64,000 nucleotides of DNA from positions 16,616,001-16,680,000 of the forward strand of contig CM075101.1 of NCBI GenBank assembly GCA_037576195.1, read 5' to 3'. Below, in pieces: positions 55,215 to 64,000 of the stretch (its first letter is position 1; every line of letters begins with the position of its first letter). Made by a program: the position numbers and the translations under genes. This DNA is from Phytoseiulus persimilis. Taxonomy: Eukaryota > Arthropoda > Arachnida > Mesostigmata > Phytoseiidae. Under the pieces are notes generated by a model. The model did not search any database. It saw nothing but the letters and a program-made list of their open reading frames with translations, and had not been told where the DNA came from.

Positions 55215-56243
55215 CTCGTCGCTGACGACTCGCCGCCGGAAACCCGTCGCTGGACAACTCGTCGCTGGGATAAATCTTCGCCAGGAAACTCGTCGCTGAC
55301 GACTCGGCGCAACAGCGGCTAGTCGCGGGACAACTCTTCGCCAACCAACTCGACGCCAGGAACTGAGTCTTCTCGTATTCCACGGGGAATCGAGTACTGA
55401 AACGCGCAGAATGGAAAGCAGTCAATGCACCTGGATCTTCATTCGCGATTTTGACAGACGAACGAAAGTACAGTACAACCTCGATTATTTCAATTTTGAT
55501 TATTTCAACCTTTCGCATTTCAACCTCGATTATTTCAACTCTGCGGAACAGGACGAAGGATGTCGACCGGAAGCGTATTTTTATGTGGAAGATGAATCCA
55601 TCGTTTCAGAATCTTCCATCGTCAATATATCTCGTATCAGTCTGGATCGGTTAGCGTCCGAACTCGGACTCTCATTCCCGAATGGGTTGCGGAGTCCAAG
55701 AATGTGGGTGATTTCTTCATCTCTCGATTATTTCAACTTTCGATTATTTCAACTTTTTTTGCATCAATTAGTTGAAATAATCGAGGTTGTACTGTAACTT
55801 ATTCAGAATGCCGATTCCCGGTCTACTCTTTCGAAACCAGAAACCGTTTCTTTGATTCGACCTTCTTCGTTCCCAATTTCTTGGTCTGGCTCGTAGACGC
55901 CTCGTCAGGGGGTCGATTCAGTCGAATATCTGGTTCTACGGCCAAATCATTGAAATACGCTGCCCTTGATGAAACCCGAGCCCGGATGCAGGGCAACCCC
56001 AGAGGCCGAGTTTCTGGTCTTCTACGGCGGAGCTAAGCTGGCGCCCCGAAAAAGGCGCGCACGGAATGGGGCTCACGTCACTGCGTCTTTTCCGCCGGTG
56101 ATTTGATGGACTGTAATGAGTTGTCCGGCGACGAGTCACCTCAGCGACGAGTTATCCCGCGATGAGTCGCTCTGGCGCCGAATTGTCAGCGAAGAGTTGT
56201 CCGGCGACGAGATGTCGGCGACGAGTTGTCCTGCTCCGAGCTT
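55215..56243. mobile_element. Foldback-like insert with many short inverted motifs
   Basis: Both ends are clusters of a short motif, about 120 bp each: caactcgtcgctgacgactc and variants on the left, gacgagttgtccggcgacga on the right, in opposite orientation. It lies inside the LINE ORF1 reading (AKLGA on one side, RAKLIQKIAQEVEG on the other). It holds a pogo-type MITE (55,471-55,794). Exact termini and TSD are unclear. Confidence 0.55.
55471..55794. mobile_element. pogo/Tigger-type MITE
   Basis: A 324-bp element with terminal inverted repeats CAGTACAACCTCGATTATTT and their complement ending GAGGTTGTACTG, flanked by TA (55469-55470 and 55795-55796). The subterminal motif tcgattatttcaa is repeated several times. 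No transposase is encoded. The TIR differs from the CAGGGGTCATCG family elsewhere in the window. Confidence 0.88.
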
Positions 56244-57102
56244 CGCTACGTCGACTAACTGGCGCTTTCTTCGAGCTTTCCCACAAGTAAGGTCCTTCGT
56301 TCTTCCTTTTTCTTTGGGTTTCCGTTTCTGCACAGGCCAGGCAATGGGATAGTTTGAGTAGAGGCTATTTCTCCATCCTCGACGATGTTGATTTCTCAAA
56401 TAGCGGGGAAGAGCTCGGCCGCCTGCTCGATGACCTTCTGAGGAACCTTCTCCCCTTTCTGAGGAATGTCTGAGGATCCTTCTCCCCCTCAGAGTGGATG
56501 GAGACCCGTGGACTCCTGTTTCCGACGATTCCGCTTTTTGAAAGATTAGTCTTCTCGTATGTTTGCTTCGGCCACTGTTTCGCTGTCGCCTGTAAGATCT
56601 CGTCAAGTGTTGGCGCCCGTCCTAGTTCTTCTATCATTTCTTTGGCTCAGGCTTCGTCCTTTGCTATATTGCTAGGCCCCTAGGGCTTTTCTTCCTTCAT
56701 CTCTTGGATTATCGCCTCGAGGTCCCGGATCTCAGTGATCATTTCGCCGCGTGTATTCTTCCGAGAAGGAGGGCTCGGGAGCTCAGTCGCCAGGCGCACT
56801 AAACGTTTTTCCCCTGAGCCAGGTGGAGACCTCGATATTATTTGTGATGTAAACAGTGCGCCTAAGATCCAGAAGGCGTCTACAAATACTTGCGCCAAGA
56901 TGGAGGCTGGGCATACGTCAGTCAGCAAAAGAACTCCGGATCAGCTTGTGTTCTTGTTTTCACGTACATCCTTCATAATTGACTATTACGGAGGCGCACA
57001 CTGCGAAACTTGAAATTCCTCGTTTCACGGGAACCTCACTGATTCGTCAGAGGCGGAACTTCGATGGGTATGTGATTCAAGGCATCGCACTGTGATTTTC
57101 CA

Positions 57103-57627
57103 TCAGTTCGGAAGAAAGTCCGTCGATGCGGTCTTGAAGTCATCGGAGCGGAATGAATCATGTCCATTCTTCCTCAGCCAGCACCCATTGTTTGAAACCG
57201 GTGAAAAGTGATTCATATTGTAAACAGTAGATTTCGAAAAATCGCTGTTTACCATGGAATCACCACGCACGTGCTCATGCGCGATCTGTGGTGTGAGTTT
57301 TGACAGGACCGCCTCGCCTTCGAGAAGTTTGAATCTTCGCGCTGTGATCGCGTGGGTCTGCAGCGCCGCCTGGACGCTTTCAGGGCGCGCAAAACTATCG
57401 TCGTCAGCGATCAGCTTCAGCGAACCGTTCATAGGGTTTTCTTGAAATTTCATCCTAAGTTGAGGGTGAAAGTTCACCCCCTCATCGTCGCCCAAATTCA
57501 GCAGCATCTGCTCCACAGTGTAAGTTTCATTCGGTAGAAACAACGATCTTTTATGTGTGGTTTCATGTGAAACGTTCAAATCCTCGCTCCAACGGTCTCC
57601 GAGACTCGCGACTTCAAGAGGTAACAA
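57103..57627 (-). CDS. Unclassified coding-like ORF
   Basis: A 174-codon minus-strand ORF. The middle reads like protein: TYTVEQMLLNLGDDEGVNFH, PQLRMKFQENPMNGSLKLIA, SVQAALQTHAITARRFKLLE and LSKLTPQIAHEHV. An upstream minus-strand reading at about 57,850-57,680 (TLSSSSFDAEHLNVPTVEVN) may be another exon, because the sequence between has plausible acceptors. No domain is recognised. It could be a host gene or an unknown retroelement protein. Confidence 0.4.
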   Translation of the reverse strand: MLPLEVASLGDRWSEDLNVSHETTHKRSLFLPNETYTVEQMLLNLGDDEGVNFHPQLRMKFQENPMNGSLKLIADDDSFARPESVQAALQTHAITARRFKLLEGEAVLSKLTPQIAHEHVRGDSMVNSDFSKSTVYNMNHFSPVSNNGCWLRKNGHDSFRSDDFKTASTDFLPN

Positions 57628-58674
57628 GCTTCTAGGAGCTGAACCTGGCTACGACCTGTCAGTTCTCGGACACATATCACTTTCTCGTGTCAGTTGCCAT
57701 CCGCGGATCGTTCAGGAGTTCGTTGACATTCGTGTTCGGGAAGATCATGAAGATTCAGCTTCTTTCGGTTGACCTCAACGGTGGGAACGTTCAAATGCTC
57801 AGCGTCAAAACTCGATGATGAGAGCGTAAGATCCCCCGTTTGCAGAAGTCCTGCCAATAACATCGGTTCCCCACGCCGCTGATCGTGAGACTACTCGGGA
57901 GTTTCGTGGATGAAGGCAATCCAGATTATGCGAGCACTCGCTGTGTAACGGCCAGATGATTCCTAAGACGAAATCGAGGCTGAACAGACGTTCAGGTGCA
58001 GGCGGGAGATTCATATTTCCGCAATGTGTTCAGGCCTCAGCGGACTGCGGATTTTTCCCAAGTTTCCAGATCGTGTGTGAAAATTGCCAGTGCTCAAACT
58101 GTTTCCTGTGCAAACCGTTCCTGAAATCAGGAGTTTTCCAAGGTCCGAGATGCGAGACAATAAGGGACTGAACTGAGTGCGCTGCTACCTAGGAGCTCTA
58201 AATCCCCGAGAAAAAAGAGTTCCCTTGCGTTACCCATCAACCACGACATGTGCCTCTGTGCAGAACACAACTCTGTTGCAGTGTGCTCTGCTCATTGCGG
58301 GTCAGGTTGAAGTCCCGTGTAGATTGCGAACGATTTCACGGAGTCATGCATTGGACCAAGTTCTTCGAGAAGTCGGTGCGAGTTGACGGTTGGGAGCACT
58401 ACCAACGGTCACAGGGTGCCTGCCGAACTGCCCTCAGCTCATTGAGACCGTTTTATTTGGATCACACGCGAGGCGTTTCACACTCGCTTCACTTGTCACA
58501 TCGGATAAGTCAAGAGTGCGGTCCAGCGTTGGATTCCATAAAAGTGTGGTTGCGTTCGCTATTGTGGTCCCACTCAATATCAGTGAACTGCAATCATCCG
58601 CTCTCCCAGAAGGAATCAGCTGTCTTTCGCCTTGACGTTAAGAATAACCTAGGATTTGGCTTCCAGAGGCCGCG

Positions 58675-59844
58675 ATGGAGAACTATGTGAAAATAGAGAA
58701 AATAGGCGAAGGTGAGCCCGTTTCCACCAATTACTTGATTTCTCGATCCGCTCGCCGAAGCATACAATTCTGCAAACTTGATCTCCCGGGAAGTTTCTTG
58801 CCGGACCGGAGACGCCCCATTCATATGTTCTCTGACCGCAGGGACTTACGGCGTCGTGTACAAAGGACGTGACAGGCGATCAAATCAACTAGTCGCAATG
58901 AAAATGATTCGACTTGAGAACGAGAACGAAGGCGTGCCTTCAACAGCAATCAGAGAAGTTTCCACGCTGAAGGAGCTCCAACACAAGAATATCGTCAGGT
59001 GAGCGTGGCTCATTCAATTTGGGTTTGGATCGAAAGAGCTCTCGCGACAAAGAGATCTGGATGGAATCTCCGACGATCCCAGAGCTCTGTCCGATTCCAA
59101 TGGATTTCTGTTTTTACTTGCAGCCTCGTGGAAACAGTGCTCCCCGAAGGCAAGCTCTACCTCGTTTTCGAATTTCTGAAAATGGACCTGAAACGTTACC
59201 TCGACTCATGCATCCCGAAGAAAGAATTCCTGCCGGAGACGGTGATCAGACAGTTCATGTATCAGCTCATGGATGCCATGGTCTACTGCCACCAGCGTCG
59301 GATCATGCACCGCGATCTGAAACCCCAGAACATTTTAGTCAATAACGATGGTTCTTTGAAAATCGCGGACTTCGGCCTCGCACGGTCTTTCAGCGTCCCG
59401 GTGCGCGTTTACACTCACGAAGTTGTCACCCTGTGGTACCGTGCGCCTGAAGTCCTCCTCGGGTCCGCCAGATACTGCACTCCCGTCGACATCTGGTCAG
59501 TTGGATGCATTTTCGCCGAGTTATTCACCAAGAAACCCCTATTTCATGGGGACTCGGAGATCGATCAGCTCTTCCGCATCTTCCGAACACTCGGCACTCC
59601 GACGGAAACGGAATGGCCCGAAGTTACAAGCATGCCAGACTACAAACCGAACTTCCCGAAATGGAAGACGAACATTCTCTCCGCCCACTGTAAACCCGTC
59701 ACCGGAGTTGCTCTGGACCTTTTGCAAAAATGTCTCATCTACAATCCAATCAGACGGATCCCTGCGGTGGCCGCACTTGAACACGACTATTTCAATGACT
59801 TCAACCCGGACGAGCCAGTCGAAGTGCCGTATCTTAACACATAA
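58675..59844 (+). CDS. CDK1: Cyclin-dependent kinase 1 (cdc2), three exons
   Basis: A Ser/Thr kinase that drives entry into mitosis when bound to cyclins A/B. Exons: 58675-58711, 58842-58998, 59124-59844 (915 nt, 304 aa; the family is about 300). Seen in order: the Gly-loop GEGTYG with Thr14/Tyr15 (inhibitory sites), Lys33, the cyclin-binding PSTAIRE helix (about 45-51), HRDLKPQN (about 127-134), DFG (147-149), and the activation loop [15 protein letters not shown] with Thr162 as the activating site. Then come [10 protein letters not shown] and FPKWK, which favour CDK1 over CDK2. All key residues are present. Introns are short (130 and 125 bp). AATAAA at 59,972 is a likely poly(A) signal. It is convergent with the SDR gene. 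Confidence 0.95.
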
Positions 59845-59971
59845 ACGTTTTACCCATGCGCTGGCCTTCCTCGACGGCTTGGGTTCGAAACTCGTCCGGA
59901 ATCTAACGGTAATCCTGTCTACAACACCGAGAGCAAGCTCATACATCGACGCCGCGGTTTTTTTCTCGAAG

Positions 59972-59977
59972 AATAAA
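59972..59977 (+). terminator. Poly(A) signal for CDK1
   Basis: AATAAA lies 128 bases after the CDK1 stop codon, in a sequence otherwise without features. Confidence 0.6.
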
Positions 59978-60171
59978 CACAAAAACGACCTCGTCTCTTC
60001 TGATATCGGGAGCAATTTTTCTGTCTCAACCTCTGCAGCGCGAACAAATGTAAATGAAGCCAACCCCGCTTGATGGTGCTTATGGACAATCTTTCTAGCG
60101 TAAGAACTAATTTTCTGAAGTATATAAACTCTGAGCTCGGGATCGTAATGATTCAGAGAAAGACTCGTTGT

Positions 60172-60177
60172 TTTATT
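60172..60177 (-). terminator. Poly(A) signal for the SDR gene
   Basis: TTTATT on the plus strand (AATAAA on the minus strand) lies about 49 bases downstream of the SDR stop. Confidence 0.55.
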
Positions 60178-60225
60178 TCCCGAATTTCCGAGAAGTTTCG
60201 GCAGGAGCCTCTCACCGCAGCGGCG

Positions 60226-62260
60226 CTAGCGACTGTAGAGATGGATCTTCATGATTCGAGATAAGATCTTGTCCCGAAGCTGGCCCGGATGAGGTTTCGG
60301 CAGGAAAGAGAGGACTTTGTTTGCGATGATGTTCAGATTATTGCCCTCGTTGTACTCGTAGTCAGGTTCCTGTAAGAATTCCGACGGAGTTGAGATCTGG
60401 CTGGTTGTGACCATCCTCGCGAGCGAACAAAATCAGAATCCGGCTTGTTAGTTGACTTAAATTCGATCCCAGGTGGTTCGGGGCCCAAGTGAATTCTCAT
60501 CAGTAATATGGCTTGGGGAGGTGCCATGGAGAGCTTACTTTCATCGTCATTATTTGCTCGAAAGTTGATCTGATGCCTTCGAAGTTCGCTGCGCACAGCG
60601 TGCCACTGGAAGGGGCGGAAAGTTATGCCTGATCAGTTGGTTCTTTAGGCGAGGATGAGATTCTGACTAGCGAAGCTCTAGGCTGTACGAATTGATCTAG
60701 ATTCCCTACCTCATGTTCAGTACTGCTTTGCCGAAGGCGTCGAACTCCGCTGCGTATTGTTGCTGCTTCGACCTGCCCATGTCTGCCCACATTTCGGTAG
60801 AATACTGCTCCTGTTTCTGAGCGCCACACGTCAACGATGAGTAGTCGCCCGGTCTCACCGTGATGACGCGAACGTCATATTTCGATAGCTCCAATCTGAG
60901 ACAGAACTCACTTTGAGAGAGCAGTCTTGCGTCGATCATTCCGATCTCCGCAGCGGCTCCCTTGTTCTGAGCCCTATTCCCCAGCGGTGCCCTCATCGGT
61001 GATTCATCCCAATTCCAACACTAGAGCTGGGAAGTTCAGGCATTCATGATTTTATACCATCTTATACCAACTTATCTTTCCATGTAGGAAGATAGGTAGA
61101 CGAGTCTCTGATGGCTGTGTTGTCATAGTAGTTAAGCTTAATTCCTCAATCTATCCATGGATCCACTCATGGATCGATGGATTGATGGATGCTGGTTGAT
61201 GAATAATGCCTGAACTTCGCAGCTCTATCCATCACCAACCTCAACGAATCGGTGAAACCTTCCATCCCGAACTTCGAGCTGCAATAGGTGGCCAAACCCG
61301 ATGTTCCGTAGAGCCCGTCCAAACCAGTTACGTTCACCACCCGGGATTTGTCCTGCGAAGAAACGTGAGTCATTTTTAATTTCTTGCCAGGTTCAACATA
61401 ACGCCGTAGCTCCAAGGGAAAACTATCCTACTGAAGCGGCAAGGACTCCGCTACGGCTGAAGAATCTTTCTCCAGTTTGCTTCAATTCCATGTCTGAGTT
61501 GTAACCCTGAACGCTGCACTTACAGAAATTATTCGAGGAAGTAAGAGCTTGGTGAAGTTTATCGGTCCGGTGAGATTGACCTGAACAACGGTACCTCGAT
61601 TTCGTTTAAGGTTTCCGCAGTGAACGGTGGGCGTATATTTTCAGGCTCAAATCTCAGCGCACCTACCTTCATCATTGTGTTCACTTGTTCAGTATTGAGC
61701 CAATCGAATTCCCCCATGATGCACACTCCGGCGTTGTTTATAACCCCATGCAGTCGTTTGTCACCAATCAGCTTCCCATTTATGTTTTCGACGGCTCCCG
61801 AGACCGATTTTTCGTCTAAAAAGTCCATAACGACGAGCTCTACCCCCTGTAGAGAGAATAAAGATTGCTCGTTTGATGCTCGTCGTTTCGGTGCAAGCGC
61901 GGAGATGTGAAGGAATCTCGAGGCAGTCCGCTGAGTCCGTGTGCGGGTAATCACCTTTTCTTTCAGGGCGACCGCAGCGGGAGTTTGGCTATCGACGACT
62001 GTGGCAACCACGTGAAACTTCTGAGAAAGCTTGTCGGCAACGGCCTTACCTATCCCGGAGTCGCATCCGCTGATCACAACAACATCATTCTGCTTGCTGA
62101 CTGTCAAGCTATCCTGACCATCCGAAGTGTTGTCCTTGTAGACATTGTAGAGCGATAAACCTATGTGGTATACCACGAACAAGGTGAACACGGACGCCAG
62201 GAGATCCGAGAACCACCATAACAGGAGCAGGAACACGAGCCGACCGGCGTTGGACTTCAT
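60226..62260 (-). CDS. Membrane short-chain dehydrogenase, retinol dehydrogenase/17-beta-HSD-like (SDR9C type)
   Basis: An NAD(P)-dependent oxidoreductase, probably ER-membrane bound, acting on retinoid, steroid or related alcohols. The substrate is not deducible. Six exons on the minus strand in consistent phase: 62260-61955, 61846-61667, 61580-61524, 61352-61240, 60895-60710, 60415-60226 (343 aa). The N-terminus is hydrophobic (LVFLLLLWWFSDLLASVFTL), then comes the cofactor motif SGCDSGIG (64-71), the NNAG motif (139-142), VNLTGPINFTKLLLP and the active-site YCSSK (Tyr204, Lys208). Oddity: the usual NVSS segment with the catalytic Ser reads NVTG, so that residue is not obvious. The last exon (acceptor gcgag) is the least certain. 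AATAAA on the minus strand at 60,177-60,172 follows the stop. Confidence 0.85.
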
Positions 62261-62735
62261 GGCTGTCGTCACGCAGTTGAGCTGAGATGGGATGAGTTCG
62301 AAGTCTTTCCGTGGACGGCTCGGCCTAGTCTCACGGTTTCTCGAATCCCGTAGGTTCGGTCGGATGGAACTGCGGAAAGATCGATAAAAGAAAGCCGGCA
62401 TTAGAGCTGGGAGTTTCTGCCGATAAGTGTCGATATGACAATCCCCCACGGTTGAATATCTCGGATTCACACAGAGGTAGGGACCACCTAACCTAAGCGA
62501 TACACTCAACTCGAACCTGAACCGACCTAACCCAAGCCGTTCACTTTCCCGGACACTATCCTCAAACTGCGAATGACGAACTCCGGGATATTTACCCAGA
62601 CGAGACACCGCGCTTGGCTAGGACTAAAGGGAAGAGCCGGTTGATCAGAGTTCGTTGGATAATCGTCGTCTCGCTGTTCCTCATTCCGCATTCAGTCTGT
62701 TTGCCGTGAGCTTCGCCCATTAGGAATTAATTGAA

Positions 62736-63059
62736 ATGTCCGACGAAGTCTGTCTCCTCAGTAACGCGTGTTCGGATGAAGATCTTATCTCACCGGATTT
62801 TCTGGTATGGTTCTTACCGGATAGGGTTCTGTTGTTTGTTGAGCTGTTGGACGCATACCGAGCACGGAATCCGCTTCTACTGGCAAGAAATTCCAAAGAT
62901 ACTCGAAAGAGTCCAAGGAATGTGGCATGCTTCAGTATTTCGCGCTATCGCGAACTTCCGAATTACCATACAAAACGGCAGTGCCCTGTAGCACGAGTGA
63001 TTCACAAGCAATTCCAGATTAGGTGGGATCATTGGATAGTTGATTGGTCGGTAGGTTGA
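62736..63059 (+). CDS. Hypothetical ORF or first exon, divergent from the SDR gene
   Basis: A 107-codon ORF starting MSDEVCLLSNACSDEDLISP and continuing FLVWFLPDRVLLFVELLDAY. The first 50 residues look like a real acidic/hydrophobic N-terminus, and the rest less so. The ATG lies 476 bases from the SDR start in a head-to-head arrangement that could share a promoter. A donor within the ORF is likely if it is an exon. No family is recognised. Confidence 0.4.
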   Translation: MSDEVCLLSNACSDEDLISPDFLVWFLPDRVLLFVELLDAYRARNPLLLARNSKDTRKSPRNVACFSISRYRELPNYHTKRQCPVARVIHKQFQIRWDHWIVDWSVG

Positions 63060-64000
63060 ATGTGCGTTAACATATTCAAGCACTTTCGAGCGGGATGTTG
63101 CAGGCTCGATTTCTACGGCCGCTTACTTCTTAAAACATGTATGCATCTCTACCGATTTTTCTCAAAAGAAAATGATAGCTTGGGAAGATGAGTCATACAC
63201 CCCTCCTGGAATGACATCCCGGAGTTGCTCCTCACTCACTGAAAGCATATGCCGGGTTGGATCTTGTAAGAGTCAACATTCTGTTTGGAAACCGCGGCTG
63301 GCTGTTGGATCATACTTTCCCTGAAGTCTTCAGGCTAAAGATACGCCCTAAGTGACTAGCCAGGGTGTGTTTTTTTGGCAGTCCGCCTCCTTGGAACCCG
63401 AAAAATGCAGATTTCAGCTCCAAATTGCGTGTTTTCGACATTTCCTCAGATGAACACTCTCTTCGATACCAATAGAGAAGAGAAAAATGTCTGTCGCAAG
63501 CTTCAGGAATCCTGAAGCGTTTCTGGTTAGTGTTGGGCTTGCACCCACCAAGACTCTCTCCTCTGCCTCCAGGTGCTCAGATGTACACTGCCGGACACAA
63601 TCATAGCACAAACAGTTTTCCCCAAACATTTCGAGAATCCCTCAGACAATTCCGATGCGCTTTCGGAGGGTGGTTCCCATCCAAATCCAGTATTCGGAGC
63701 CCGAATTCCAAGGTTCCACGTGCAAGCGAGCGTATTTGATTCAGAAAAATACGGGTGCCAAGCGCGACGAAAATATGGCATACCCATAGGGTTTCGTTCT
63801 TTGGCGTTGCTTGAACGCCATCGGCTGAAACTTCCGTCCAGAACGCCGCGCCTGCTGAGCTCTATCGGCTCCTGCTTTAGGTCGGAGCAAATCTTTGGAT
63901 GAAAGTGAAAAACCGTAATTTCGAGCCTTAGGGGCAGAAATATGACGTTCGGTGGAATTTCTGGGGCTGTGAGGCAGAGGAGGAAAGTAGTCGTGGATCC
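63060..64000. other. Right edge without recognised features
   Basis: ORFs of up to 109 codons overlap on both strands at 63.5-63.9 kb, but none is recognisable. No repeats were seen. It may be an intron or flank of the ORF starting at 62,736. Confidence 0.3.

Larger units (their letters stand above)
54791..56928 (-). pseudogene. LINE ORF1 5' part, split by nested elements
   Basis: Minus-strand readings are rich in charged, coiled-coil-like sequence: GEMITEIRDLEAIIQEMKEE (about 56.7 kb), MIEELGRAPTLDEILQATAK (56.6 kb) and ADEEILIRIPNETNVEKFQE (55.1 kb). They are consistent with the N-terminal part of the ORF1 whose knuckles lie at 52.2-52.5 kb. The reading is interrupted by the repeat-rich insert at 55,215-56,243 and by frameshifts. 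The start is not identified with confidence. Confidence 0.5.

Noticed and set aside
59539..60063. 174-codon ORF antisense to CDK1 exon 3
   Set aside because: It is a shadow of a highly conserved kinase exon with no independent support.

Overview
This is a eukaryotic window. It has spliced genes with GT-AG introns, AATAAA poly(A) signals and a dense load of animal-type transposable elements. The recognisable host genes are an arthropod-type troponin I with mutually exclusive exons, a PSTAIRE CDK1 and a membrane retinol-dehydrogenase-like SDR. Together they suggest an arthropod. The short introns and compact genes would fit a chelicerate such as a mite, but that is an inference and the species cannot be named.

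The dominant structure is a very large inverted duplication. A left arm (about 1-11,482, running to the window edge) is repeated in reverse orientation as a right arm (about 29,520-47,415). Each arm holds a complete troponin I gene (+ strand 7,100-9,964; - strand 33,136-30,233) and, divergent from it, an unrecognised group of possible exons. Several transposons sit in only one arm with clean target-site duplications, so they inserted after the copies separated: a 200-bp hAT element in the left arm, and in the right arm a 2.3-kb Helitron, a 122-bp insert and a 5.3-kb nested complex.

The spacer between the arms (11,483-29,519) is mostly mobile DNA. It contains a broken Ty3/gypsy element split by a MITE, a LINE with poly(A) and a 13-bp TSD, a third and decayed troponin I 3' end (itself hit by a solo LTR and another LINE), a large 45-bp minisatellite (24.26-26.53 kb) and several unexplained stretches.

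Outside the right arm, 47.5-51.1 kb is a decayed autonomous Helitron on the - strand. A non-autonomous Helitron carrying the same 45-bp minisatellite is inserted precisely in its coding region. A decayed LINE (51.5-56.9 kb, - strand) follows, with several elements nested inside one another. From about 58.6 kb the sequence becomes gene-like: CDK1 (+, 3 exons) and the SDR (-, 6 exons) are tail to tail with 381 bp between their stop codons. An unassigned ORF starts upstream of the SDR.

Exon boundaries were read by eye from splice sites, reading phase and family resemblance. No alignment or database search was run.
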